Positions 32,704 to 41,468 of a stretch of 64,000 nucleotides of DNA are shown piece by piece. The translations under genes were made by a program, and so were the position numbers. The first letter of the stretch is position 1. Each line of letters opens with the position of its first letter. Below the pieces are notes generated by a model. It was not told the origin of the DNA. It ran no database searches and saw nothing but the letters and a program-made list of their open reading frames with translations. This DNA is from Lacticaseibacillus daqingensis (GTDB lineage: Bacteria > Bacillota > Bacilli > Lactobacillales > Lactobacillaceae): positions 62,001 through 126,000 of the forward strand of contig NZ_RHOH01000001.1 in the NCBI RefSeq assembly GCF_003946115.1, written 5' to 3'.

Positions 32704-35286
32704 TTATTTTTGGGGTAGGTAAGGCTCTAGTAGAGCAAATACCAGCGATATCTCGTAATTATTGATGCAGATGTTATATTTGATCTCAATCTGTTTGAAA
32801 ATACTGTGTGACACCGCGTAGAAATCTTCCTCAGTGGGATTCTTAAACGAATGCGCTTGCGGATTCACATCACTTGTTGACGACAAGATTGAGCGCTCGA
32901 TGGTCAAGGATAGATGCATGTATAGATTGAGCTTTAACTTGGCATCCAGTGTGATGTTGTAGTAAGCCTGGAACCGTTCGACAATTTTCTGGACGTCGTT
33001 AATCACAATATCGGGATTCATGAATTCTAGTCTGTTCCGAATACCGTTGATACTGAAGAACTTCAACAGATGATCCATCAAGTTGCTGATGTTGGCCGGG
33101 CTTTCTCCGGATTTTCGCAAGAGTTGAGTGAGTTGCTGGTTGCCCGATTGATCCATGATGTTATAGATATTGAGGATTTCGATATCAAGCTCTGTGCGAA
33201 CATCTGTCGTCGTGATGACGAACTGCGTATTTTTGAAGAAATGATTATCATTGTTGTGCAAGATAATATTGAGATCCGCGTAGTCTTCGGTAATAATCTC
33301 CAGATTGTCGGATAAAGTGGCGCACATCATTTTTTTGATTTCTGCTGACAGGCCCACTCCGGACATGCATGAGACGATGATATTTTTTCGATTGGAGATG
33401 CCTTCGAATGACTGCGAGCCGGTTGAGTCACCATATTTCTGAGTAGCCAGGGTGATTTCATCGAAGCTATCGTGCCTTTGAATGCGCAAACCGACGTCCA
33501 GCGCCGTCGCTGTGGTCAAGTTATTTACAACTAGTAACTCCTGGTCTGAGAATTGGCGAATCTCACTGAACATCTGATTGAGAGAGCCCATATCCAGCAA
33601 GACAATCGTGCCATTACGGCTGGTGCCTTGCCAGGCTAAGTACTGCTTGACCTGTTTTTTGATATCGTTAATCGAAGCGTCGACAGGCATGTCGAACGCT
33701 TCAAAATAATACCCTTGACACAGGTTGTTTACTACGTTTTGAATGCTAGACGCGGTGCTAGGACCATGCGCGAGCAGAATCGCGTTGAAGTCTACCGCTT
33801 CGATAACGGCGGAAGAATCAGCGAGCAAGGGGAAGAATAATAGCGGCCAGCTTTGTAGATGTAATGGCGCATTAGCTGAGGCCAAGAATTTTTTCACGAG
33901 ATAAAAGCTACGGGGGTAGCTTCGTTTTAGTGATTTTCGCAAGTTAGTGACTCGCTCTTGGGTGTCATCGAAGTTGACGTAATTGATCAGCATCCACATT
34001 GAGGTAAGCTGATGCCAATAATTAGCTGACGTCGGCATCTTCAATCCATATTGATCGTGCAGCGTGTGCTGATAGCGCTCTTTGAGCTGGTGCATGGTGC
34101 CGGAGAAAACCGCTGTGTCGAGTCCTGAGCTGACGGTGCGCAAGAGTTTTCGCACGATGAACTGTTGCTCAGATAGGGGTGCTTGACTCCTCAGCGAGCT
34201 GTTAATGTCCTGGATGGCCGTGTTAAGGAGCTGATTATACCCAGTTAAATGACTAAAGTAGTTGGTTATCTGCTGCGTATTCTGCTGGGTGGGGGTGATA
34301 ATCACCGGATTGTCTGTGGTGGCGTCGATTAGAATCGGTTGACTGCGGTCGGTAGTGTCGGCGTATGCTTTGGCACATTTCAGGGTCACCGAGTTTTGAA
34401 TGCTGCCAATGTTACCAGGTAAATTGAGGTTAGCAATCTGCGAGATAGTCGCTAGCGGAACCGCGAATGGCTGATTCACTTTGATGGCTTCATTCTGGAA
34501 GGCATTAATCGTAATGGCGATGCGTTCTGTGACTGGCCGCTCCAAGTAGTCGGGCAAGTGGACAGTAAGGGGAATACGGCGTAGTAAGGTCCGCAACAAG
34601 ACGGCTTCGACAGATTCTGTGGTGGCGAAAATGAAGCGGACATGAGCGCTGCGTGGGTGCTCAGTCTCCCCCAGCGGATAGAAGCGATTGGCATCTAAGA
34701 GCGAAAATAGTTTTTCTTGGCTAGAGTGAGGTAATCGGTGCACTTCATCTAAGAACAAGTAGCCGCCATCAGCACGGTCGATTAAGCCTTTCGTATCGGC
34801 CATCGCACCGGTGAACGCGCCGCGCTTGTAGCCGAAAAGCACCGATGACAGCAGATCAGGGTTATTGGCATAGTCTGCTGCGTTAAGGGTGACGAATTCT
34901 GCATGGTCCGCAATTAGATGTAAGCGTCTAGCTTCTGCATAGATGGTTTTGGCCAAAAACGATTTACCCACGCCACTATTACCAGTAATCAGCAACGGAA
35001 AGCCGCCGCCTGGATACACCATTGATTCTCGACTATTGGCAATCACTTGGCTCAGGCTACCATCGAAGCCAATAATCTGGCTGAAAGAGGTAGGCGTCTG
35101 TTTCAATGACCAATAAACCGGTCTGCTGCCAGTTTTGGCCAGCTTACCGGCTTGATAAAGCTGCGATAAATAAGAGCTCACCACTCCTCGCGTCAGCCCC
35201 ACCGCCTTGGCAATTTCCTGGGTGGTGAATTCATGGCCAGCCTTAGTATGTTCGAACACCTGTAAGACTTTTTCCGTTGCACGCAT
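32704..35286 (-). CDS. LevR-family sigma-54-dependent PTS activator
   Basis: An 860-residue regulator that activates sigma-54 promoters and is controlled by PTS phosphorylation. Domains in order: N-terminal helix-turn-helix (1-60); AAA+ domain with Walker A GNSGVGKS (102-109), the sigma-54-contacting GAFTGA loop (156-161) and Walker B YLFLDE (176-181); a PRD; an EIIA(Man)-like domain with candidate His in LLAHGPSTAS; an EIIB(Gat)-like domain with Cys in SCMSGVGLS; and a C-terminal PRD (YMHLSLTIERS). This is the LevR/ManR architecture. GAGGTG precedes the ATG. It is divergent from rpoN, and the target operon with a perfect -24/-12 promoter lies just beyond rpoN. Composition is more AT-rich than the core genes. 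Confidence 0.94.
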   Translation of the reverse strand: MRATEKVLQVFEHTKAGHEFTTQEIAKAVGLTRGVVSSYLSQLYQAGKLAKTGSRPVYWSLKQTPTSFSQIIGFDGSLSQVIANSRESMVYPGGGFPLLITGNSGVGKSFLAKTIYAEARRLHLIADHAEFVTLNAADYANNPDLLSSVLFGYKRGAFTGAMADTKGLIDRADGGYLFLDEVHRLPHSSQEKLFSLLDANRFYPLGETEHPRSAHVRFIFATTESVEAVLLRTLLRRIPLTVHLPDYLERPVTERIAITINAFQNEAIKVNQPFAVPLATISQIANLNLPGNIGSIQNSVTLKCAKAYADTTDRSQPILIDATTDNPVIITPTQQNTQQITNYFSHLTGYNQLLNTAIQDINSSLRSQAPLSEQQFIVRKLLRTVSSGLDTAVFSGTMHQLKERYQHTLHDQYGLKMPTSANYWHQLTSMWMLINYVNFDDTQERVTNLRKSLKRSYPRSFYLVKKFLASANAPLHLQSWPLLFFPLLADSSAVIEAVDFNAILLAHGPSTASSIQNVVNNLCQGYYFEAFDMPVDASINDIKKQVKQYLAWQGTSRNGTIVLLDMGSLNQMFSEIRQFSDQELLVVNNLTTATALDVGLRIQRHDSFDEITLATQKYGDSTGSQSFEGISNRKNIIVSCMSGVGLSAEIKKMMCATLSDNLEIITEDYADLNIILHNNDNHFFKNTQFVITTTDVRTELDIEILNIYNIMDQSGNQQLTQLLRKSGESPANISNLMDHLLKFFSINGIRNRLEFMNPDIVINDVQKIVERFQAYYNITLDAKLKLNLYMHLSLTIERSILSSTSDVNPQAHSFKNPTEEDFYAVSHSIFKQIEIKYNICINNYEISLVFALLEPYLPQK

Positions 35287-35300
35287 TTGCTGTCACCTCG

Positions 35301-35367
35301 TTTAAGCACTTTGTTACAATTTTAAGCACTAGATTTTAGTGCGATTATTTCACAAGTTGCTTAAAAT
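35301..35367. promoter_or_regulatory. Repeated TTTAAGCACT motifs in the activator/rpoN promoter region
   Basis: Direct repeats TTTAAGCACT occur at 35301-35310 and 35321-35330, exactly 20 bases apart. An inverted half TAGTGC lies at 35337-35342 and an inverted TGCTTAAAAT at 35358-35367. The same half-site forms the inverted repeat at 36672-36695 upstream of the -24/-12 promoter. They are candidate binding sites for the activator. Confidence 0.5.
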
Positions 35368-35389
35368 GTCTACTGGGAGGTGACCGTCT

Positions 35390-36652
35390 ATGCTTGTGCA
35401 AGACCAAACCGTGATACAGACCCAGCAACTTAATCTTAGACAGCTGAATAGTTTGGCACTGCTAGCCGCATCATCGGCGGACTTGGTTGAGCAGCTAGAG
35501 ACGGTCGCTTGGAATCACCCATTGCTGACAGTACGGCGACCACAGCCGGCTCAATCCGGGACTTATGAAGAGTGGATGCAGCCAGCACAGACCCTACGTG
35601 AGACCCTTGAACAATATCTGACTCGTCAGCTCAATGAGCTCAGCCTATCAAAAGTGCAGGTGGCCGTTGTCCAAGCATTAATTGCCCGGTTAGATCAGCA
35701 TGGCTATCTGGCAGCGTCTAGCGATGCGCTGGCTGCTAGTCTGGGAGTGGATGCCTCGTGCGTGGCGCGGGCGGTGAAGATACTGCAGTCGCTTGATCCG
35801 CCAGGTATTGGTGCAAGGTCCGCTCAGGAAAATCTATTGATTCAGATCAAGCGCAATCCCCAGGCACCCAAAGAGGCGGCACCGCTGATTACCGAACATG
35901 CGGATGAATTGGCGAATCATCATTATCGCAGGATTCTGGCCCAGATGCAGATGACCCCTGAGCGCTTTGAGCAGGTGATGATGTTTTTGCGCCAGTTGTC
36001 CCCTAGGCCGGACTCGAGATTCTTCACTGCTACAGCGACCCAATATGTGGTGCCGGAAGTCGCGGTTGATTTTGTCGCCGGTGAACCGCAGGTGACACTG
36101 ATTAAGCAGAATCAGCCTGTGCTTATTTTTGATTGCAGCGATCTGCATGGGCAAGGTGAGCTGACAGGAAACGCAGAGGTAAAGAAGTATCTAACGACAG
36201 AACTGGCGGAGTATAAAGCGCTGAACCGTGCGCTGCGTGAACGTGGCAGTACAGTGTTAACGATTGCCCAAATTATCGTTACGAAGCAAGTGGCATTCAT
36301 TCGTGATGGCGCGGCGTTGGCTCCGCTGACTATCGTCGAAATTGCAAATCAATTAGCGCTTAATTCATCCACCGTAAGTCGGGCGATTAGCGGCAAATAC
36401 CTCCGCGTCAACCAGCAGGTGATAGCGCTGCGGTCGCTGTTGTCACATGATATTGGCAATCATCAATCGCAAGCAGGGGCGCTGCAGTTGATGGCTACCA
36501 TCGTGGCGCAGGAGGATGTCCGGCAACCGCTGACTGATGATGCTATCAGTCAGCAGCTGGCGGCGCAAGGCTTCCATATCTCGCGCAGGACGGTGGCGAA
36601 GTATCGGCATCAGCTTGGGATTCTCGGCTCCACCAAACGTCGGTTGAGTTAA
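35390..36652 (+). CDS. rpoN: RNA polymerase sigma-54 factor
   Basis: Sigma-54 recognises -24/-12 promoters and needs an AAA+ activator, here supplied by the divergent LevR-type gene. The 420-residue protein shows the Gln-rich activator-interacting region I at its N-terminus (QTVIQTQQLNLRQLNSLALL), the core-binding region, and the C-terminal DNA-binding part with a helix-turn-helix (NSSTVSRAISGKYLRV) and the RpoN box SRRTVAKYRHQLG. Length is typical of Firmicute RpoN. GGGAGGTG precedes the ATG. Genomic linkage to one PTS operon suggests a dedicated or nearly dedicated sigma factor. Confidence 0.95.
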   Translation: MLVQDQTVIQTQQLNLRQLNSLALLAASSADLVEQLETVAWNHPLLTVRRPQPAQSGTYEEWMQPAQTLRETLEQYLTRQLNELSLSKVQVAVVQALIARLDQHGYLAASSDALAASLGVDASCVARAVKILQSLDPPGIGARSAQENLLIQIKRNPQAPKEAAPLITEHADELANHHYRRILAQMQMTPERFEQVMMFLRQLSPRPDSRFFTATATQYVVPEVAVDFVAGEPQVTLIKQNQPVLIFDCSDLHGQGELTGNAEVKKYLTTELAEYKALNRALRERGSTVLTIAQIIVTKQVAFIRDGAALAPLTIVEIANQLALNSSTVSRAISGKYLRVNQQVIALRSLLSHDIGNHQSQAGALQLMATIVAQEDVRQPLTDDAISQQLAAQGFHISRRTVAKYRHQLGILGSTKRRLS

Positions 36653-36671
36653 TCGATCAGGCGGCAGCAAG

Positions 36672-36704
36672 AGTGCTTAATTAAAAATAAGCACTTTTTT
36701 TTTT
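36672..36704 (+). terminator. rpoN terminator, possibly also an activator site
   Basis: AGTGCTTA, an 8-base spacer, TAAGCACT, then ten T. It is a good terminator for rpoN, but its arms repeat the TTAAGCACT motif of the divergent promoter and it sits about 50 bases upstream of the -24 element. Confidence 0.8.
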
Positions 36705-36732
36705 GCTTCGTTCAGTCCCGGCGTCATCGGTT

Positions 36733-36748
36733 TGGCACGCTATTTGCT
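36733..36748 (+). promoter_or_regulatory. Sigma-54 (-24/-12) promoter of the PTS operon
   Basis: TGGCACG, four bases, TTGCT: an exact match to the sigma-54 consensus TGGCACGN4TTGCW. GG is at 36734-36735 and GC at 36746-36747, 29 bases before the first gene. Confidence 0.95.
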
Positions 36749-36776
36749 ACTAGTAAAGTGAAGGGAGTGAGCACCG

Positions 36777-37196
36777 ATGAGACAAATTATCATCGCGTCA
36801 CATGGCAAACTAGCCGAGGGGGTCGAGAACACACTGCAGTTATTCACGGGTAATCTAACCGGAGTATCGTTTCTATCTGCGTATACCGAAGATGGGGTTC
36901 AGCTAGACGATCAGATTGAAGCACTGATGAAGACTTTCGACCAAGATGGCGCGTTATTCTTCACTGATATTAAAGGCGGAAGCGTCACCCAAGCCGTGGT
37001 GCGGCATGTCGCAAACTTGGCGAACGTCTATGTGATTGCAGGGTTTAACTTTGCAATGATACTAGAAGCGTTGATGTCAACGGTGGCCTTGAGTGAAACG
37101 TTCGCTCAGAAGCTTGCAGTCAGTGGCCGGGAAGGCATTGAGCTGATTGAGGTTAAGCAGGATGCAAGTGAACAAGAAGACACTTTCTTTGAGTAG
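36777..37196 (+). CDS. PTS mannose-family EIIA component
   Basis: A 139-residue cytoplasmic phosphocarrier that takes phosphate from HPr and passes it to EIIB. The phosphorylated His is H9 in IIIASHGKLAEG, and the family motif FFTDIKGGSVTQAV follows. GGGAG lies upstream of the ATG. It is the first gene of a seven-gene cluster with 1- to 39-base junctions (EIIA-EIIB-EIIC-EIID, glycosidase, GH172, fructokinase) driven by the -24/-12 promoter. Being the free EIIA, it probably also signals sugar flux to the LevR-type activator. Confidence 0.93.
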   Translation: MRQIIIASHGKLAEGVENTLQLFTGNLTGVSFLSAYTEDGVQLDDQIEALMKTFDQDGALFFTDIKGGSVTQAVVRHVANLANVYVIAGFNFAMILEALMSTVALSETFAQKLAVSGREGIELIEVKQDASEQEDTFFE

Positions 37197-37208
37197 GAGG
37201 AATTAGAT

Positions 37209-37721
37209 ATGATTTGTTCTTTGCGAGTAGACGAGCGATTGATTCATGGTCAGGTGGCCATGACGTGGACGAAAGAACTGCGACTCACCGGTATTGTCAT
37301 CGCTAATGATGAAGCGGCTAAAGACGAGATGCAGAAGATGACACTGAAGATGGCGTTGCCACATGGTGTAAAACTCATTGTGAAGTCGGTAGAAGGGGCA
37401 ATTAGCCTGCTGTCCGACTCGCGCGCAGAGGCGATGCGGCTAATGGTCATCACCCGTACCGTGGCCGATGCGGTGAAGGTTGCTACGGCGTTCCCGAAGA
37501 CCATCGAGCTTGTGAACATTGGTAACGCAGGCAAAATGTCGAACACCGATGAGAAGAAAACCATGATGACGCGTGCCGCGATGCTGACTGATGCTGAGAT
37601 TCAGTCGCTTCGAGAGTTGGTCAATGTCTATCCGGAAACCTTCTTCCGTGGCACGCCTGAGATGGAGAAAACCATGGCATCATCAGCACTGAAAAGCGTA
37701 AGCAAAGGAGGAAAGAACTAA
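37209..37721 (+). CDS. PTS mannose-family EIIB component
   Basis: A 170-residue EIIB that transfers phosphate to the incoming sugar. The active His lies in the signature RVDERLIHGQVAMTW. AGGAGGA precedes the ATG. The stop codon overlaps the start of EIIC by one base (TAATG). EIIB is also the usual PTS partner that inactivates LevR-type regulators by PRD phosphorylation, so it probably closes the induction loop. Confidence 0.93.
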   Translation: MICSLRVDERLIHGQVAMTWTKELRLTGIVIANDEAAKDEMQKMTLKMALPHGVKLIVKSVEGAISLLSDSRAEAMRLMVITRTVADAVKVATAFPKTIELVNIGNAGKMSNTDEKKTMMTRAAMLTDAEIQSLRELVNVYPETFFRGTPEMEKTMASSALKSVSKGGKN

Positions 37722-38539
37722 TGTACGACGCAATTATCGTTGCACTATGTGTATTTATCGGCGTTGCTGGTCATGAAATGTTCGGGATGGCGATGTTGAG
37801 TCGGCCAATTGTGGTCGCGCCACTGGCCGGCTTATTGTTAGGGGATCTTCAGACGGGGCTACAGGTCGGTGCGTCGCTTGAAGCCATTTTCATGGGCGTC
37901 GTGAATGTCGGGGTGACCCCTTCCGCCGAGCCAGCCATCGCTGCCGGTTTGGCCACCGTATTCACGATTCAGATGGATGGCAAACTCGGTGCCATTATTC
38001 CTTTGGTTTGGCCTTTAGCCATCATTGGCCTGCAAATTATCAATATGATTTTCTCGTTTGTCTGCGGACCATTTGCTTCTAAGTTCCTGAATTATGCCAA
38101 GAATGATGATCAAAAGCGGTTTGTCCATTTGCATTTTGGCTTATGGGTTCTGCATTATGTCTTGTATGCACTGCTGCCGTTCTTCGCTGTGCTCCTTGGG
38201 TCAAGTGTGGTCAAGCAGGCGATTAATGCGATTCCGCATGTGATTATGAACGGGCTCACCGTTGCTGGGAACTTGATGCCGGCAGTCGGGATGGCCATGC
38301 TGCTGCAGATGCTTTGGCGTAACGACTTGGCAATCTGGTACTTCTTGGGCATCGTGCTGATGGCTTACTTCAAGTTGCCAATGATCGCGATTGCGGTTAT
38401 CGGTGCCATTGTCGCCATTGCGATTGCTGAACGCGACCTACAATTGAAGAAAGTCACCAATGCTGGCGTAGCAGTGGCAACGAATCAAGGTGAGGCTGGG
38501 ACAAGCGAAGATTTCGAAGAGGAGGACTTTTTCAAATGA
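37721..38539 (+). CDS. PTS mannose-family EIIC component
   Basis: A 272-residue membrane subunit of the transporter. Hydrophobic segments cover most of the chain (e.g. VVAPLAGLLLGDLQTGLQVGASLEAIFMG, the family's conserved region). With EIID it forms the sugar-translocating complex. An AGGAGG site precedes its start. Its stop overlaps the ATG of EIID (ATGA). Substrate cannot be read from the sequence; the downstream enzymes argue against plain mannose or glucose. Confidence 0.93.
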   Translation: MYDAIIVALCVFIGVAGHEMFGMAMLSRPIVVAPLAGLLLGDLQTGLQVGASLEAIFMGVVNVGVTPSAEPAIAAGLATVFTIQMDGKLGAIIPLVWPLAIIGLQIINMIFSFVCGPFASKFLNYAKNDDQKRFVHLHFGLWVLHYVLYALLPFFAVLLGSSVVKQAINAIPHVIMNGLTVAGNLMPAVGMAMLLQMLWRNDLAIWYFLGIVLMAYFKLPMIAIAVIGAIVAIAIAERDLQLKKVTNAGVAVATNQGEAGTSEDFEEEDFFK

Positions 38540-39360
38540 AAATCGGCAGTGAATTAGATAAAGACGAAAAGAAGTTAATGCGGAAGCTCTTCTGGCGCTC
38601 AGGCCCAATGTATATCTCCGTGAACCCAGTGCTGATGGGAGGTAGCGGTTTTGCATACGCGTTGATGCCATTTATCAACAAGTTCTACAAGAATAAAGAA
38701 GACCGGGCAGCTGCGCTTGAACGCGAAACCCAGTATTTCTCCACGACAATTCCGTTCGCTTCATTCGTCATGGGCATCGCCGCCTCGATGGAAAAAGAAA
38801 ATGCCCAAAGCCCCGATTTTGACGTGTCGAGTATCAATGCGATTAAAACCGGCTTGATGGGTCCACTGGCAGGTATCGGCGACTCACTGTTCTGGGGTGT
38901 ATGGCGTGTGGTTTGTGCCGGGATCGCGATTACGCTTGCCAAGCAAGGCAGCTTCCTGGCACCAATCCTATTCCTTGTCATGTTTAATGCGATTAACTAT
39001 ATTTGCCGTTACTATGGTGGCGTACTAGGCTATTCACTAGGTTCAAAGTATATCAGTCGGATCTATCAAAATGGACTAATTGAGGTCCTGACCAAAGCTG
39101 CCAGTGTCTTAGGCTTGATTATGGTTGGTGCGATGACGGTTAGCATGGTGCTGTTCAAGACTAAAATTAATCTCGTCATGGGTGGCAAGGAGATTCTCGA
39201 CCTGCAGAATGTCTTGGATACGATATTCAAGAACTTGGTTCCGGTATTGATTACTTTAGGATGCTTCAAACTGCTACGCGGTAAGAAGGCCGGTATCATT
39301 ACGATCTTGTTCGGCATCGTTGTCATTAGTATTCTCCTGTCGTTCTTGGGATGGGTTTAA
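38536..39360 (+). CDS. PTS mannose-family EIID component
   Basis: A 274-residue second membrane subunit. The family pattern is clear: a cytoplasmic N-terminus (DEKKLMRKLFWRSGPM), then GSGFAYALMPFINKFY, the region GLMGPLAGIGDSLFWG, and C-terminal membrane segments. It overlaps EIIC by four bases and the next gene by one (TAATG), indicating tight translational coupling through the operon. Confidence 0.93.
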   Translation: MKIGSELDKDEKKLMRKLFWRSGPMYISVNPVLMGGSGFAYALMPFINKFYKNKEDRAAALERETQYFSTTIPFASFVMGIAASMEKENAQSPDFDVSSINAIKTGLMGPLAGIGDSLFWGVWRVVCAGIAITLAKQGSFLAPILFLVMFNAINYICRYYGGVLGYSLGSKYISRIYQNGLIEVLTKAASVLGLIMVGAMTVSMVLFKTKINLVMGGKEILDLQNVLDTIFKNLVPVLITLGCFKLLRGKKAGIITILFGIVVISILLSFLGWV

Positions 39361-41468
39361 TGACTAGCGTTTGGGATCTACTGACTGCCCCTGTGAATGC
39401 GGCGACTAATATCCGGTGTGAGGATGGGCGGTTCTCGACGACCAATCATAAGAGCTTCTACCGGCAGCATCAAGGCGCAGACGGCTTGACGTTCGATGTT
39501 GGGAACCAGAAGACCTTAGCGAATATTTCTGCGCTGGGGCAGATTGCACACTTGTGTTTTTACCGCGAGAATCACTATACCGAGGAGAAACCGGGTGTAT
39601 GGGTCAATAAAGGGCTGGCGCAAACCGAGCAGATCAATTTTGCGCTGACGATTGATGGGCAAACGCGCCAGCTGTGCCAAGCGGATCACAACATCATCGT
39701 CGATACGTTAGCTGATGCCATTCCGCGCGTGCAACATCGCTATTTGGATGTCGAGGTGACGGAGATTCCGTTTTGCCCGATTAGCGGGGATGAGCGCAAG
39801 AGTATGTTAGTGGTGCCCTTGTATATCAAGAATATCACCGCTAAGCCAATTCGCGTGGCGCCGTGCCCACCGCGGTTATTTCAACAGAAGTATTCCGATC
39901 AACAAAATGTCTTAGCTAAGTTGAGTGGTGGCGCTAAGGTGATCGCGCCGAATGCGACTGCCTGCTGTTCGTATGTGTTCGTCGATCCGGATTGCTATGA
40001 TGAGCTTGATTGGCTGACTGAAGACAATTGCGATCGTCAATTAATCGCAACTGTGAGCTACCACCAACGTTTATTCAGCGGCTTGCAGCAAGGGGAAAAT
40101 GGCATTAGCACTAGTTTGAAGCGGGCAGCCTATCAGGCTTTGTTATCGCTTGCGATGAACAAGGATGGGCAGATTGTTGGAGCGAACTGGGGCAGTTACC
40201 CAGCCGTCGCACGAATCTGGAACAAAGACATGTTTTACGTCTCCTTGCCCATCATGATGCTTGACGCACACCTTGCCAAGCAGATTATCCTTTGGTTCTC
40301 CAAATATCATATCAAACCTAAAGGCACCAAGTTCCAAGGCGGCATCTATCATTCGCTGGGGAACACGTTGGCACCGGTCATGTTGGCAGGCATGTACTAC
40401 CAATGGTTCGGTGATGTCCAATTCTTTAAAGACCAGCCTCAACTGGTTGCAGATTATGCGCAATTGCTCCAGACGATCCGCAATGATACTCACCAGCCTC
40501 ACCCCGTGCTGCGGGGCTCGGAATGGGTGAGTGATGCGTATGCGTTGGGGGATGTGCACACCGGTTCGAATATTTGCCTGTGGTCGGCTTGCGTTGGTTT
40601 AGCAGAAATCTATCAAGCGCTGGGGCAGTCTACGCAAGCGGGTGCCATGAATCGCTACGCGCAGGAGATTCATGAGGCCATCGACTCGTTTCTGGTGGTT
40701 AAGGATAAGTCGGGGCAGCATTGGCTCGAAGGCCGTAACGTTGACGGAAACTATCTCAGCGTGTCCACTCGCGGTTATGAGCAAAGTATTCACGATCAGG
40801 GCCTGATTTTCTTGAGTTATATGATCAAGAATCACCACCTTAGCTTAGTGATGCATGATGGTGAAGAGTCTGATACGACTATGGCGCCAGTATATGGATT
40901 CGAATCCAAAGACTCACCGGTTTATCAACACACGATGCAATTTGCTGGTTCTAACCTGAACCCGACTTTTGTAGAAGGACTCCAAGGCATCAGTTGGGGA
41001 GAAGAATCGGGAACAACTTTCCCTGGCTTCATCACACTATTGATGGGCCACGCCAGTGATGCTCAGGACTTCGAGCAGCAGTATAAATATCTGCTGGCGC
41101 TGGCTGACCTGGATGGTAGCTGGTGGTGGTGGCCATATGGCCTGCAGGCGAAATACGGTGATGTATTGCGTAATTTTGGCCCAGGTAAATGTGGCTGGGC
41201 TTCCGGCATGGCGGTTTCGCTGTTGTTAACTCAGTACTATGGCGTGAGTGTTCAGCATGGCGCCTTAGCAGTCGCGCCAATGAAGAATCTGACGAGCTTC
41301 TGCTGGGAACAAGCGCGGATTGGGCGCTGGTTCGTGACACTGAAGGTGACGCCAACAACGATTACCATTCACAATCTAGCGGATCAGGCAATTGAGGTGT
41401 GGGTCAATCAGGTAAAACACCCATTAATAGCTAATGAAACTAAGCAATTTGAAAGGGCAAAGCAATGA
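39360..41468 (+). CDS. Putative intracellular all-alpha (six-hairpin) glycosidase, family unassigned
   Basis: A 702-residue soluble protein with no signal peptide. An N-terminal beta-rich region (to about 260) precedes a helical part with Trp- and Glu-rich loops typical of (alpha/alpha)6-barrel glycosidases: RIWNKDMFYVSLPIMMLDA, HSLGNTLAPVMLAGMYYQW, GSEWVSDAYALGDVHTG and SWGEESGTTFPG. Several acidic residues could be catalytic, but I cannot place it in a known GH family. ATG 39360 overlaps the EIID stop (TAATG); an in-frame ATG at 39351 is an alternative. It probably acts on the phosphorylated or unphosphorylated oligosaccharide brought in by the PTS, together with the GH172 enzyme. Confidence 0.7.
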   Translation: MTSVWDLLTAPVNAATNIRCEDGRFSTTNHKSFYRQHQGADGLTFDVGNQKTLANISALGQIAHLCFYRENHYTEEKPGVWVNKGLAQTEQINFALTIDGQTRQLCQADHNIIVDTLADAIPRVQHRYLDVEVTEIPFCPISGDERKSMLVVPLYIKNITAKPIRVAPCPPRLFQQKYSDQQNVLAKLSGGAKVIAPNATACCSYVFVDPDCYDELDWLTEDNCDRQLIATVSYHQRLFSGLQQGENGISTSLKRAAYQALLSLAMNKDGQIVGANWGSYPAVARIWNKDMFYVSLPIMMLDAHLAKQIILWFSKYHIKPKGTKFQGGIYHSLGNTLAPVMLAGMYYQWFGDVQFFKDQPQLVADYAQLLQTIRNDTHQPHPVLRGSEWVSDAYALGDVHTGSNICLWSACVGLAEIYQALGQSTQAGAMNRYAQEIHEAIDSFLVVKDKSGQHWLEGRNVDGNYLSVSTRGYEQSIHDQGLIFLSYMIKNHHLSLVMHDGEESDTTMAPVYGFESKDSPVYQHTMQFAGSNLNPTFVEGLQGISWGEESGTTFPGFITLLMGHASDAQDFEQQYKYLLALADLDGSWWWWPYGLQAKYGDVLRNFGPGKCGWASGMAVSLLLTQYYGVSVQHGALAVAPMKNLTSFCWEQARIGRWFVTLKVTPTTITIHNLADQAIEVWVNQVKHPLIANETKQFERAKQ

